Of a DNA stretch of 64,000 nucleotides, positions 1 to 8,874 are shown one piece after another. The stretch's first letter is position 1. Each line of letters begins with the position of its first letter. Where the stretch lies: positions 1,922,001 through 1,986,000 of the forward strand of contig NZ_JAPDPC010000001.1 in the NCBI RefSeq assembly GCF_026283945.1, given 5' to 3'. Below the pieces are notes generated by a model. That model was not told the origin of the DNA and searched no databases. It saw only the letters and a list, made by a program, of their open reading frames with translations. The translations under genes were made by a program, and so were the position numbers. This DNA comes from Dyella humicola. Lineage in GTDB: Bacteria > Pseudomonadota > Gammaproteobacteria > Xanthomonadales > Rhodanobacteraceae.

Positions 1-2
1 TC

Positions 3-86
3 GGCGAAGCCTCGGACTTTCGCGAGGCTGTACGACTGGCCGAGCACGGTGTGGATGGACTGATCGCGCGCCTGCGCGGTAGCTGA
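3..86 (+). CDS. C-terminal end of an unidentified protein (partial)
   Basis: An open frame enters from the left edge and stops with TGA at 84-86. Only 27 residues are visible (ending ...DGLIARLRGS). They look like a normal amphipathic C-terminal helix, and the frame ends 19 bp before uvrC on the same strand, so it may be co-transcribed with uvrC. Too little is present to name a family. Confidence 0.45.
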   Translation, partial: GEASDFREAVRLAEHGVDGLIARLRGS

Positions 87-105
87 AACCGGCTAGAATT
101 CGCCC

Positions 106-1932
106 ATGCAGCCCTCACCGCCGCAAGCCTTCGACGGCAAGGCCTTCGTCAAAACCCTCACGACCTCGCCTGGCGTCTATCGCTACTTCGACGCGGATGG
201 CGATCTGCTGTACGTGGGCAAGGCCGGCAACCTGAAGAAGCGCGTTGGCAGCTACTTCCTGAAGCCCAGGATGGAGCCGCGCATCGCTGCCATGGTGGCG
301 CAGATCGCACGCGTGGAAATCACGCTGACGCGGACCGAGGGCGAGGCGCTGCTGCTGGAATCGCAGCTGATCAAGTCGCTCAAGCCGCGCTACAACATCC
401 TGCTGCGCGACGACAAAAGCTATCCGTATATCTACCTCTCCGGCGGCGAGGACTATCCGCGACTCGCCTTTCATCGCGGTGCGCGCAATATGCCGGGGCG
501 CTATTTCGGTCCGTATCCGAGCACGTTCGCCGTGCGTGAAAGCCTCAACCTGATGCAGAAGCTGTTCAAGGTGCGTCAGTGCGAGGACAGTTATTTCAAG
601 AACCGTTCGCGACCTTGCCTGCAACACCAGATCGGTCGTTGCACGGCGCCTTGCGTGAAGCTGATTACCGTGGACGACTACCGTAACGACGTGCGCCATG
701 CGGAAATGTTCCTCGAAGGACGCAGCAGCGCGGTGATCGACGAACTGGCCGGTTCGATGGACCAGGCCGCCAAGGCGCTGGAGTTCGAGCGAGCTGCGGC
801 CATGCGCGACCAGGTCGCAGCGCTGCGGCAATTGCAGGCGCAGCATCATGTGCAGGGTGCCAGCGCCGATATGGACGTGCTCGCCTGTCGCATTGAAGCG
901 GGCATCGCGTGCGTCAGCGTATTGTTCTTCCGCAACGGCATCAGCCTGGGCACGCGCGATTTCTTTCCGCGCCTTCCGCTCGATGCCGAGCCCGCCGATG
1001 TGCTGGAGCAGTTCATCGCGCAGTACTACCTCGATCGACCCGTGCCGCGTGAACTGATTCTTGGCGAGCCAGTGCCGGACCAGGCGATCCTGGCCGAACT
1101 ACTGACCGCGCAGTCCGGGCGCACGGTCGAACTGAAATCCAGCGTGCGCGGCGAACGGGCGCGCTTCCTGCAGATGGCCGAGCGCAATGCGCAGGCCTCG
1201 CTCACCGCGCGCCTGGCCAGCCGGCAGACGCTGGGGGCTCGCTTTGATGACCTGCAGAAACTGCTGGAACTGGACGAACCGCCGCGCCGCCTGGAGTGCT
1301 TCGATATCAGCCACACGCAGGGTGAGCTGACCGTGGCCTCGTGTGTGGTATTCGGTGCGGAAGGCCCAGAGAAGTCCCACTACCGTCGTTTCAACATCAG
1401 CGGCATTACGCCCGGCGATGACTACGCCGCCATGCACCAAGCCCTCGTGCGCCGCTTCCGCAAGGTCGCGGAGGGCGAGGGCGCCCGTCCAGATGTATTG
1501 CTGATCGACGGTGGTAGCGGGCAGGTGGCGCAGGCGTTGGATGTGCTGAAGGAACTCAACGTCACCGGTATCCACGTGATCGGCGTGGCCAAGGGCCCCG
1601 GTCGTCGCGCCGGTGAAGAGACCCTGATCCTCGCCGACTCCGGCCGCCATCTGCACCCTGGTCCGGCATCACCTGCACTGCATCTCGTCGCCGCAGTTCG
1701 CGACGAGGCGCACCGATTTGCCATCAGCGGCCACCGCAAGCGCCGCGAAAAGGCGCGCGAGCGTAGTGTGCTGGAGGACGTGCCAGGCATCGGCGCGCGT
1801 CGCCGCACGGCGCTGCTGAAGGCGTTCGGCGGCCTCGCGGGCGTCGAGGCCGCGGGTGTGGAGGAGCTCATGCAGATCAAAGGCATTGATCGCGGCCTGG
1901 CCGAACGCATTTATGCTGTGCTCCATGGCTAG
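106..1932 (+). CDS. uvrC: UvrABC excinuclease subunit C
   Basis: 608 residues, the usual UvrC length. UvrC makes both incisions around a bulky lesion in nucleotide excision repair, in the cytoplasm with UvrB. The N-terminal GIY-YIG nuclease domain (about residues 18-100) shows GVYRYF and LLYVGKA. The UVR helix that contacts UvrB lies near residues 205-245 (ALEFERAAAMRDQ). The RNase H-like 5'-incision domain follows, with FDISHTQG near residue 400 and LLIDGGSGQ near 465. A C-terminal helix-hairpin-helix pair contains VPGIGARRR. The ATG follows a poor Shine-Dalgarno sequence. pgsA starts 50 bp downstream, the uvrC-pgsA order known from many gammaproteobacteria. Confidence 0.97.
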   Translation: MQPSPPQAFDGKAFVKTLTTSPGVYRYFDADGDLLYVGKAGNLKKRVGSYFLKPRMEPRIAAMVAQIARVEITLTRTEGEALLLESQLIKSLKPRYNILLRDDKSYPYIYLSGGEDYPRLAFHRGARNMPGRYFGPYPSTFAVRESLNLMQKLFKVRQCEDSYFKNRSRPCLQHQIGRCTAPCVKLITVDDYRNDVRHAEMFLEGRSSAVIDELAGSMDQAAKALEFERAAAMRDQVAALRQLQAQHHVQGASADMDVLACRIEAGIACVSVLFFRNGISLGTRDFFPRLPLDAEPADVLEQFIAQYYLDRPVPRELILGEPVPDQAILAELLTAQSGRTVELKSSVRGERARFLQMAERNAQASLTARLASRQTLGARFDDLQKLLELDEPPRRLECFDISHTQGELTVASCVVFGAEGPEKSHYRRFNISGITPGDDYAAMHQALVRRFRKVAEGEGARPDVLLIDGGSGQVAQALDVLKELNVTGIHVIGVAKGPGRRAGEETLILADSGRHLHPGPASPALHLVAAVRDEAHRFAISGHRKRREKARERSVLEDVPGIGARRRTALLKAFGGLAGVEAAGVEELMQIKGIDRGLAERIYAVLHG

Positions 1933-1982
1933 GCAGCATTGAAGCCGCCGCGCCCCTGAAAGTACTCACCCGGAAAGGATTT

Positions 1983-2591
1983 ATGCGCATTAACCTGCCA
2001 ACCTGGCTCACCTTGTTCCGCGTAATGCTATTACCGGTCATGGTGGTGGTCTTCTACTGGCAGTTTCCGGGACACAACATCACGGCGGCCATCGTGTTCC
2101 TGCTGGCCGCGATCACCGATTGGCTGGACGGCTACCTCGCACGCCGCATGAACCTCACCTCGGCCTTCGGCGCGTTCCTGGACCCGGTCGCGGACAAGCT
2201 GATGGTGGCGGTTACGCTGTTCCTGCTGGTGGAGTCACATCGCGGCGGTTGGCCGGGCATCCTGATGGCGGTGACGGCCGCAATCATCGTGGGTCGTGAG
2301 ATCAGCGTCTCGGCGCTGCGCGAGTGGATGGCCGGGATCGGCATGCGCGCCACTGTCAAGGTGGCCTTTATCGGCAAGCTGAAGACGGTGATGCAGATGG
2401 TGGCGCTGGTGGTGCTGATCGTGCAGCACGAAAAGAGCGCCGAGGCACTGCGCCTGTACCACATCGGCGAGGCCTTGCTGGTGATCGCCGGCATCCTCAC
2501 CATCTGGTCCGGCGTGTACTACCTGCGCGCCGCCTGGCCCAGTCTTCGGGGCGACCATCCGGTTCCCGTCCCGCGCGGCGAGGATGAATGA
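1983..2591 (+). CDS. pgsA: CDP-diacylglycerol--glycerol-3-phosphate 3-phosphatidyltransferase
   Basis: 202 residues with four to six hydrophobic segments. The CDP-alcohol phosphatidyltransferase signature near residue 48 reads DWLDGYLARR ... GAFLDPVADK, with all catalytic aspartates present. The inner-membrane enzyme condenses CDP-diacylglycerol with glycerol 3-phosphate to give phosphatidylglycerophosphate, the committed step to phosphatidylglycerol and cardiolipin. The start is supported by GGAAAGGA at 1972-1979. It follows uvrC by 50 bp and is followed by the tRNA-Gly gene, which has its own promoter. Confidence 0.96.
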   Translation: MRINLPTWLTLFRVMLLPVMVVVFYWQFPGHNITAAIVFLLAAITDWLDGYLARRMNLTSAFGAFLDPVADKLMVAVTLFLLVESHRGGWPGILMAVTAAIIVGREISVSALREWMAGIGMRATVKVAFIGKLKTVMQMVALVVLIVQHEKSAEALRLYHIGEALLVIAGILTIWSGVYYLRAAWPSLRGDHPVPVPRGEDE

Positions 2592-2606
2592 ATTTGTGAC
2601 GGAGGC

Positions 2607-2634
2607 TTGACGGCCGTCGTTTAGTCATTACAAT
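2607..2634 (+). promoter_or_regulatory. sigma70-type promoter of tRNA-Gly
   Basis: TTGACG (2607-2612) and TACAAT (2629-2634) are separated by 16 bp and lie 13 bp before the mature tRNA 5' end. A GC-rich stretch (GCGCGGC) follows the -10, as expected for a stringently controlled discriminator. The boxes are read directly; the regulation is inferred. Confidence 0.75.
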
Positions 2635-2647
2635 GCGCGGCTCCGAT

Positions 2648-2723
<76 letters not shown>

Positions 2724-2757
2724 AATTCCGTTGACCGATGCATCGCGGTCAACACTC

Positions 2758-2782
2758 AAAAGCGGCCATGGGCCGCTTTTTT
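2758..2782 (+). terminator. Rho-independent terminator after tRNA-Gly
   Basis: A 10-bp stem AAAAGCGGCC/GGCCGCTTTT with an ATG loop runs into TTTTTT. It ends transcription of the tRNA gene. On the other strand it could also serve the 2OG-Fe(II) oxygenase gene that ends at 2808, although the U-tract is shorter in that direction. Confidence 0.85.
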
Positions 2783-2807
2783 GTTGCCCGTGCGCAAGGC
2801 GGCTTCG

Positions 2808-3557
2808 TTATTGCGCGTCGTGAAAAATGATGCCTAGCGTGTGGCGCTGCCCCGAGCGTATGCGGCTGACGCCGTGGCGCAGGTTCACCCGGTAGGTGCC
2901 GCGCGTGCCCTGCACGGGGCGGTGGTGCACGGCGAAGATCACCGCATCGCCTTGACGTAACGGCACAACCTCGGGACGCGATTGCATGCGTGGACGCTGC
3001 TCGGTCAGTACGAATTCACCGCCGGTGAAATCTCGGTCGGGTGCCGATAGCAGGATCGCCATCTGCAGCGGAAACACGTGCTCGCCGTAGAGGTCCTGGT
3101 GCAGGCAGTTGTAATCGCCGGGGCCGTACTGCAATAGCAGCGGTGTCGGGCGCGGCTGGCCGGCGGCGTGGCAACGTTTGATGAATTCGACATGTTGGGG
3201 CGGATAGCGCTCGTCGAATCCCATGGCCTCGTTCCACTGGTTGGCCAACGGCACCAGATGAGGGTAGATCGCCGTGCGCAGTTCGGCGATGAGTTCGGGC
3301 AGGGGATAGCGGAAGTACTTGTACTCACCGCGACCGAAGCCGTGGCGCCCCATCACCACGCGACTGCGGAACAGTCGTTCCTCGGTGTACATCGCGGCAA
3401 GCGACGAGCATTCGTCGGCGGATAGGAATCCGTCCAGCATCGCGCATCCCTGCGCGTCCAAGTCCGCGGTGACACGTGACCAGTCGATCGCTTCAATACG
3501 TGCCGCGATGCCTCCCTGCCGATCGAGTGCCAGGTTGCCTTGTGGCCGTGCAGTCAT
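2808..3557 (-). CDS. 2OG-Fe(II) oxygenase, prolyl-hydroxylase-like, coupled to ogt
   Basis: 249 residues from the ATG at 3557, which overlaps the ogt stop by ATGA; this coupling decides the start. The double-stranded beta-helix core lies in the C-terminal half: HQD (the HxD iron ligands) near residue 150, then a distal HHRP/RVNLRHGVS region that should supply the third histidine and the 2OG-binding arginine. It belongs to the COG3826-like 2OG oxygenases, not classical AlkB. Such genes often sit next to ada/ogt/alkB genes, so a role in the alkylation response is likely, but the substrate (nucleic acid or protein) is unknown. Confidence 0.82.
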   Translation of the reverse strand: MTARPQGNLALDRQGGIAARIEAIDWSRVTADLDAQGCAMLDGFLSADECSSLAAMYTEERLFRSRVVMGRHGFGRGEYKYFRYPLPELIAELRTAIYPHLVPLANQWNEAMGFDERYPPQHVEFIKRCHAAGQPRPTPLLLQYGPGDYNCLHQDLYGEHVFPLQMAILLSAPDRDFTGGEFVLTEQRPRMQSRPEVVPLRQGDAVIFAVHHRPVQGTRGTYRVNLRHGVSRIRSGQRHTLGIIFHDAQ

Positions 3558-4144
3558 GCGCGAGCCTCCCGCTGCAGCAGTATGCGTTTGCGTTCGACGC
3601 CCCAGCGATAGCCGGACAACGCGCCATCGCTGCGCACTACCCGGTGACAGGGGATGACGATGGCCAGGTGGTTGGCGGCGCAAGCCTGGGCCACTGCGCG
3701 CGCCGCTCGCGGGGCGCCAATGCGGCGGGCGAGGTCGGCATAAGTGGTGGTCGACCCGGCCGGAATATTCCGCAGCGCCTGCCAGACCCGTTGCTGGAAT
3801 GCCGTCCCGCGCATATCGAGAGGGAGCTCGACGGTTGTCTTCGGCGACTCTGCCAGCGCAACGACCTTGTGCAGAAGCCGCATTGCCTGGTGATCGCCCT
3901 CGATCATGGCGGCGTCGGGAAAGCGCTGCTGCAAGTCGCCCAGTACGTCCGCTCGCGAATCACCGAGCAGGATGGCGCAGATGCCGCCGCCATGGCGGGC
4001 GACCATCAGCGTGCCAAGCGAGCAGGTGCCGATGGCGAACGCCAGGTTTTCCGTTGCGGTTGCCGTGGACGCCCATGCAGGCGCGCGGTGCCGCGCGTCC
4101 CGCGTTGCTTCAACGTGTTTTGCGTTTGTCCCAAACGAAATCAT
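3554..4144 (-). CDS. ogt: Methylated-DNA--protein-cysteine S-methyltransferase
   Basis: 196 residues. The suicide repair protein takes the methyl group of O6-methylguanine onto its own cysteine. The active-site motif IPCHRVV is near residue 160. The DNA-binding helix region TAFQQRVWQALR and the segment YADLARRIG precede it. The C-terminal half resembles the repair domain of Ada, but the N-terminal phosphotriester/AraC part of Ada is absent. The ATG is preceded by GGGAG (8-nt spacing). It shares a transcript with the downstream 2OG oxygenase through a 4-bp overlap. Confidence 0.93.
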   Translation of the reverse strand: MISFGTNAKHVEATRDARHRAPAWASTATATENLAFAIGTCSLGTLMVARHGGGICAILLGDSRADVLGDLQQRFPDAAMIEGDHQAMRLLHKVVALAESPKTTVELPLDMRGTAFQQRVWQALRNIPAGSTTTYADLARRIGAPRAARAVAQACAANHLAIVIPCHRVVRSDGALSGYRWGVERKRILLQREARA

Positions 4145-4233
4145 CGATCGTCTCCCAACGTGGATGTCATGGAGCCAATCTAGCGATCGGGGCGGAGCCG
4201 CACACTCCGATTCTTGCGATACGCCGTTTCAGG

Positions 4234-5232
4234 TCATCCCGCGGCCGCTGTGCGCCAGCGCGTGGGTGTTTCTCCCTCCCATTGACGGAAGGCGCGGTTA
4301 AAGGAGTTGAGTTCCTCGAAACCGAGCAGGAAGGCGATCTCGCCGGTATCCAGGTCGGTTGCATTCAGCAGGCGCTGTGCCAGGTGGCGACGCACCTGAT
4401 CCAGCAGTTGCTGGTAGCTGGTGCCCGCCTCACCCAGTTTGCGCTGCAACGTGCGTGGACTCAGATGCAAGGTGTCGGCGACTTGGGCCATACGCAGATG
4501 ACTGCCGCGCATGCCGCGTGCCAAGACATTCCATACCTTGTCGCGCAACGAGGTGGTGGCGCTCTGTTCCTGCAGCGAAGCCTCGAGCGTGGGGAGCAGC
4601 GTGGCCAGATGATCCTGGTCGTGGGTGATGAAGGGCAGGTCGAGATCGGCCCGGTCGTACACGATACGATCCTGCGCCCCATTGAAGCGCAGCTCGCAGT
4701 GGAAATGCGACGACAGTACGTCGGCGGCGGTGGGCCTGCGCGTCAGCTCCAATCGTTTCAGGCGAATAGTGCGACCAGTTCCGCGTTCAGCCAGAGCCAG
4801 ATGAGCGGCAAACACCGCATCGATCAGGAAATGCGGTGCGTGACCTTCCGCAAGCATCCAGCGCGCGCTCACGGCTGCCTCATCACGGCTCAACTCGATG
4901 CTGATATCTTCAGGACAGGTAAGGCGCTTGTAGCGAGCCAGCTTCTGTATGGCTTCGCCGAGGGTCGCTGAATGCAACGCCGCCAGCGACACGACGTCAT
5001 AGACCTCCACGCGAGTGGCATCACCCAAGCGCAAGCCGAGGCTTGGGTCGTCATAGAGCGTTTCGGCGGTACGCCAGAGGTTGAAGAATTGAGACGTGGT
5101 TAGAACGGCGCGGGTCTGCCCGATCAGGTCATCGGGCAAACCCGCGTGTTTCAACACGGCTGGCACATCCATTCCAAGCGCCGTCAAGCGTTCGAATACA
5201 CCACGGCTCAGTGGAATCTGGTCGGCTCTCAC
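4234..5232 (-). CDS. AraC-family transcriptional regulator (OruR/ArgR-like)
   Basis: 332 residues starting with GTG, supported by GGTGAG 8 nt upstream. The N-terminal ligand-sensing domain (about 20-200) is of the arabinose-binding/OruR type. The C-terminal double helix-turn-helix (about 235-325) contains VADTLHLSPRTLQRKL and IAFLLGFEELNSFNRAFRQW, the two recognition helices of AraC proteins. It lies 40 bp downstream of the SDR gene on the same strand, so the two are probably one transcript; the regulator may control that dehydrogenase. The ligand is not predictable. Confidence 0.9.
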   Translation of the reverse strand: MRADQIPLSRGVFERLTALGMDVPAVLKHAGLPDDLIGQTRAVLTTSQFFNLWRTAETLYDDPSLGLRLGDATRVEVYDVVSLAALHSATLGEAIQKLARYKRLTCPEDISIELSRDEAAVSARWMLAEGHAPHFLIDAVFAAHLALAERGTGRTIRLKRLELTRRPTAADVLSSHFHCELRFNGAQDRIVYDRADLDLPFITHDQDHLATLLPTLEASLQEQSATTSLRDKVWNVLARGMRGSHLRMAQVADTLHLSPRTLQRKLGEAGTSYQQLLDQVRRHLAQRLLNATDLDTGEIAFLLGFEELNSFNRAFRQWEGETPTRWRTAAAG

Positions 5233-5272
5233 GTTTGTAATCTCACCAAATGGTCTAGCTATTTCGATGTCA

Positions 5273-6157
5273 TCAGCCTAGCGAGCGCAGCATGCGAAAG
5301 CGTTCTTCAATCGCCTCTGGCGTGCTGTCGAAATCGGTGGACAGGCTGAGCGTACGCCATTTCGCATCTTCGGCGGCCATGCGCCTGGATTGTTGCTCGG
5401 CGAGAAAGACCGCATCGGAACCCAGCAGCAAACGCAACGGTGGTTCATGCGTATGGGCGATGCTGAGAATCGCTTGCGCTGCCTTCACCGGATCCCCCGC
5501 TTCGTTTCCCCCATGGGCCCGCATCATGTCGATCATCGGGCCAAGGGTGGGCGCGTAATCGGAGTCCGCGCGGGGCGGATGGATTGTCATGGAAGGACCC
5601 GCCCAGTCGGTGCGGAAGCCACCTGGCTCGACCAGCGTGACGCGAATGCCAAATGGGGCGACTTCCTTGGAGAGTACCTCGGAGAAACCTTCGACCGCCC
5701 ATTTGGCGGCTTGATAGGCAGCGACGCCCGGCACGCCAATGCGCCCGCCAATGGACGAGAACTGGATGATGTGACCGCTGCGCTGTTTGCGCAGTATCGG
5801 CAAGGCGGCGCGAGTGACGTTCACCACGCCGAAAAAGTTGGTTTCCAACTGGGCGCGGAAGTCGGCATCGTCGCCTTCTTCGATCGACGCCAGATTGCCG
5901 TAGCCGGCGTTGTTGACCAGCACATCCAGTCGACCGAACGCATCGACGGCTGCCTGCACGGCAGCGCGTGAGGCGGCGGCGTCGGTGACGTCCAGGGCGA
6001 CCGCGCGTACACGGTTGCCATAGCGTTCCACCAGCGAAGTGAGTTGAGCCGGATTGCGCGCCGTGGCGATCAATGAATGGCCGGCGGCGAGCACCGCCTC
6101 GGCCAGCGCTTTACCAAAACCGCGCGAGCTACCGGTAATAAGCCAAACCTGGGACAT
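5273..6157 (-). CDS. Short-chain dehydrogenase/reductase
   Basis: 294 residues from the ATG at 6157, chosen because AGGAGG lies just upstream; an in-frame start at 6181 would add eight residues. Classical SDR layout: TGSSRGFG nucleotide loop near residue 7, NNAG near 83, catalytic Ser in FSSIGG, and Tyr/Lys in YQAAK. The loop and ARNPA pattern favour NADP(H). Substrate unknown. It precedes an AraC regulator by 40 bp in the same direction. Confidence 0.9.
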   Translation of the reverse strand: MSQVWLITGSSRGFGKALAEAVLAAGHSLIATARNPAQLTSLVERYGNRVRAVALDVTDAAASRAAVQAAVDAFGRLDVLVNNAGYGNLASIEEGDDADFRAQLETNFFGVVNVTRAALPILRKQRSGHIIQFSSIGGRIGVPGVAAYQAAKWAVEGFSEVLSKEVAPFGIRVTLVEPGGFRTDWAGPSMTIHPPRADSDYAPTLGPMIDMMRAHGGNEAGDPVKAAQAILSIAHTHEPPLRLLLGSDAVFLAEQQSRRMAAEDAKWRTLSLSTDFDSTPEAIEERFRMLRSLG

Positions 6158-6547
6158 GGGGAGCCTCCTAACGTGGGTCATGCGGGCGGGGAATGCCCGG
6201 GATGTGACGACCTTAGGCGGGAGGAGGGTGGAAGAAATAATCGGATTGCGCCAAATTGGGCGGGCCAGATCCGGCGGCGTCCTTCAGTCTGGTCAGAAAA
6301 GGGGGCAATCCAAAGTCCAACAAAGTTCCGGCGTCCATGGCAGCCGTTGCCGATTCATGCGTCGAGTGCCTGAGGTCAAGCGGAGATCATCCGCGCGGCT
6401 CTGGGTCACATATGCGCGACACATCGCCCGATGATCCTCGGCACCGGGGAACCTCGTCTTCGTAGCTCATGAGTGCGTGCCAGCCAGGTCAGCACGGCTG
6501 GCGATGCTCTTGTGCGCATCACCGCTTCCAGCAAGAGGGTCAACATC
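6158..6547. other. 390-bp divergent intergenic region
   Basis: It separates the minus-strand SDR-araC pair from the plus-strand epoxide hydrolase-like gene. It should hold both promoters. I see no convincing coding frame, long palindrome or consensus promoter; short frames on both strands lack ribosome binding sites. Confidence 0.5.
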
Positions 6548-7471
6548 ATGTATCGCTTTCTGCTTGGCGTTCTAGGCGTACTCGCCATCAGCCTGCCCGC
6601 GGCGGCCGCCGTGAAGCCTTACCCCGCTTCATTCCAGGTCAAGGACATGCAAACCGATGGCGCCACGCTGCACGTACGCGTGGGTGGCAAGGGCCCTGCC
6701 GTGGTTCTGTTGCATGGATTCGGCGATACGGGAGACATGTGGGAGCCGCTGGCCGAGGCATTGGCGCGCCACCACACGGTGGTGGTTCCTGATTTGCGCG
6801 GCATGGGCCTGTCGTCGCATCCCGAGGAGGGGTACGACAAGCGGACTCAGGCGGCCGATATCCGCTCCGTGCTGAGTCAGTTGCAAATCGATCATGCGGT
6901 GATTGTGGGTCATGACATCGGCACGATGGTGGCTTACGCCTATGCTGCGCGCTATCCGGACAAGACCGACAAGCTCATCGTGATGGATGCACCGGTCCCG
7001 GGTATTCCACCGTGGGACCAGATCGTCCGCTTGCCGGCGCTATGGCATTTCGATTTCGGCGGGCCTGATATGGAGCGGCTCGTGGCGGGGCGTGAGCGTA
7101 TCTATCTCGATCGTTTCTGGAATGAGTTTGCAGGGGATCCGTCGAAAATGGACGAAGCATCCCGTCAGCATTACGCCGAGATTTATGCGCGGCCGGGCGC
7201 CATGCACTCCGCATTCGCGCAGTTCCGCTCGATCCGCAAGGACGCAGAGGACAACAAGCTAAGCATGGCAACGAAGTTGCCGATGCCGGTCCTGGCCATC
7301 GGCGGTGAGAAATCCTTTGGCGCCAATGAAGCGGCCGTCATGCGCAATGCCGCGACCAACGTCACCGAGTTAGTGGTACCGAATGCGGGCCATTGGCTGA
7401 TGGAAGAGGCGCCGGGCCCGACCATCACGGCGATAAGCAGCTTCATTGATGGACCCAAGACGCATCCTTGA
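6548..7471 (+). CDS. Exported alpha/beta hydrolase, Cif-like epoxide hydrolase
   Basis: 307 residues from the ATG at 6548, chosen because a clean signal peptide follows (MYRFLLGVLGVLAISLPAAAA), so the protein is probably periplasmic or secreted. Alpha/beta-hydrolase landmarks: oxyanion HGFGDTGDMW near 57-66, nucleophile elbow GHDIG near 121 with Asp instead of Ser, cap-domain WHFDF, and the catalytic histidine in GHW near the C terminus. The Asp nucleophile and the DAPVP and WHF segments resemble Pseudomonas Cif, a secreted epoxide hydrolase; this match is from memory. It stands alone, ending in a shared terminator with fadA. Confidence 0.85.
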   Translation: MYRFLLGVLGVLAISLPAAAAVKPYPASFQVKDMQTDGATLHVRVGGKGPAVVLLHGFGDTGDMWEPLAEALARHHTVVVPDLRGMGLSSHPEEGYDKRTQAADIRSVLSQLQIDHAVIVGHDIGTMVAYAYAARYPDKTDKLIVMDAPVPGIPPWDQIVRLPALWHFDFGGPDMERLVAGRERIYLDRFWNEFAGDPSKMDEASRQHYAEIYARPGAMHSAFAQFRSIRKDAEDNKLSMATKLPMPVLAIGGEKSFGANEAAVMRNAATNVTELVVPNAGHWLMEEAPGPTITAISSFIDGPKTHP

Positions 7472-7519
7472 TCGCATCGGCTGCCTGCAGGGTTTTGCGG
7501 TGGCTTGGACGCAGAAACA

Positions 7520-7551
7520 AAAACGGCGCCGTATCGCTACGGCGCCGTTTT
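7520..7551. terminator. Bidirectional terminator between hydrolase gene and fadA
   Basis: A perfect 14-bp stem (7520-7533/7538-7551, AAAACGGCGCCGTA with its complement) and a TCGC loop, with A and T runs at the ends. It lies between convergent genes ending at 7471 and 7576 and can act on both strands. Confidence 0.88.
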
Positions 7552-7575
7552 CGTCTTAGGCGATGGTGCCTGGAA

Positions 7576-8784
7576 TCAGAGCGCCTCGAACACGCCTGCC
7601 GCACCCATGCCGGTGCCGATGCACATGGTCACCATGCCGTACTTTTGCTTGCGCCGACGCATGCCGTGGATCAGCGTGGCGGCGCGGATAGCGCCGGTGG
7701 CGCCGAGCGGATGGCCGAGGGCGATGGCACCGCCCAGCGGGTTGACCTTGCTCGGGTCGAGGCCGAGATCGCCCATGACGGCGAGGGCCTGGGCAGCGAA
7801 GGCTTCGTTGAGCTCGATCCAGTCCAGCTGATCCTGCTTGATGCCGGTCTGCTTGAGTGCCTTCGGAATCGCTTCCTTCGGACCGATGCCCATCACTTCC
7901 GGCTTCACGCCAGCGACGGAGAAGCCGACGAAGCGGGCAATCGGGGTGAGGTTGTAGTCCTTGATCGCCTGTTCGCTGGCGAGCAGCAGGGCGCCGGCAC
8001 CGTCGGACATCTGCGAGGAGTTGCCGGCCGTCACGCTGCCGCCGAATTTGTCGTTGCGGAATACCGTGCGCAGCTTGGCCAGCACTTCCAGCGTGGTGCC
8101 GGCGCGCGGGCCTTCGTCGGTGTCGATCAGGCGGCTGTCGGTCTTGATGCCGCGGCTGATCAGGTCGGGGTAGTGGTCGTCGAGCTGGAACGGCGTGATC
8201 TCGTCCTTGAACTCGCCAGCAGCAATCGCGGCGAGCGCGCGGCGATGGCTTTCCACCGCGAACGCGTCCTGTTGGTCGCGCGTGATCTTCCACTGTTCGG
8301 CAACTTTCTCGGCGGTGATGCCCATGCCGTAGGCGATGGCGCGGTCTTCGTCGTTGGCGAAGATGGCGGGGTTCATCGCGATCTTGTGGCCCATCATCGG
8401 CACCATGCTCATGCTCTCGGTGCCGCCAGCGATCATCAGGTCGGCCAGGCCGAGCTGGATGCGGTCGGCCGCCATGGCGATGGCCTGCACGCCGGAGGAG
8501 CAGAAGCGGTTGATGGTGACGCCGGGCACGGTGTACGGCAGGCCGGCGAGCAGGGTGCCGATGCGCGCCACGTTCATGCCTTGCTCGGCTTCCGGCATGG
8601 CGCAGCCGATGATGGCGTCGTCGATGCGGTGCTGGTCGATGCCCGGCGCCTGCGCCATCACGGCGCGGATCACGTGGGCCAGCATGTCGTCGGGACGGGT
8701 ATTGCGGAATACGCCGCGCGGCGCCTTGCCGACCGGAGTACGGGTGGCGGCGACGATATAGGCGTCTTGTACTTGCTTGGTCAT
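7576..8784 (-). CDS. fadA: Acetyl-CoA C-acyltransferase (3-ketoacyl-CoA thiolase)
   Basis: 402 residues. It cleaves 3-ketoacyl-CoA with CoA to acetyl-CoA and a shortened acyl-CoA, the last step of beta-oxidation. Nucleophilic Cys in [10 protein letters not shown] near residue 92, the NEAFAAQ motif near 353, [15 protein letters not shown] with its catalytic His, and the second Cys in MCIGTGMG close to the C terminus. The ATG is preceded by GGAG. It lies 90 bp downstream of fadB on the same strand and forms the thiolase half of the trifunctional complex. Confidence 0.95.
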   Translation of the reverse strand: MTKQVQDAYIVAATRTPVGKAPRGVFRNTRPDDMLAHVIRAVMAQAPGIDQHRIDDAIIGCAMPEAEQGMNVARIGTLLAGLPYTVPGVTINRFCSSGVQAIAMAADRIQLGLADLMIAGGTESMSMVPMMGHKIAMNPAIFANDEDRAIAYGMGITAEKVAEQWKITRDQQDAFAVESHRRALAAIAAGEFKDEITPFQLDDHYPDLISRGIKTDSRLIDTDEGPRAGTTLEVLAKLRTVFRNDKFGGSVTAGNSSQMSDGAGALLLASEQAIKDYNLTPIARFVGFSVAGVKPEVMGIGPKEAIPKALKQTGIKQDQLDWIELNEAFAAQALAVMGDLGLDPSKVNPLGGAIALGHPLGATGAIRAATLIHGMRRRKQKYGMVTMCIGTGMGAAGVFEAL

Positions 8785-8836
8785 GGTTTTGCTCCGTGGC
8801 GTCGCGCGTGTGTCGCGGCGACGCGCTCAAGTTTTT

Positions 8837-8868
8837 GTTCGTCATCCCTGCCTGCGCAGGGACGACGA
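8837..8868. repeat. Short interspersed hairpin in the fadB-fadA gap
   Basis: GTCATCCCTGCCTGCGCAGG followed by GACGAC is an imperfect inverted repeat (core CCCTGC/GCAGGG). It resembles the small dispersed palindromes common between genes in Xanthomonadales. There is no U-tract, so it is not a classical terminator; it may stabilise mRNA ends or tune fadA expression. Only one copy is seen in this window. Confidence 0.45.
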
Positions 8869-8874
8869 GCCTCA

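Noticed and set aside
8837-8868. Hairpin between fadB and fadA as a terminator
   Set aside because: No T run follows and the genes form a natural operon; it is more like a dispersed palindromic repeat.
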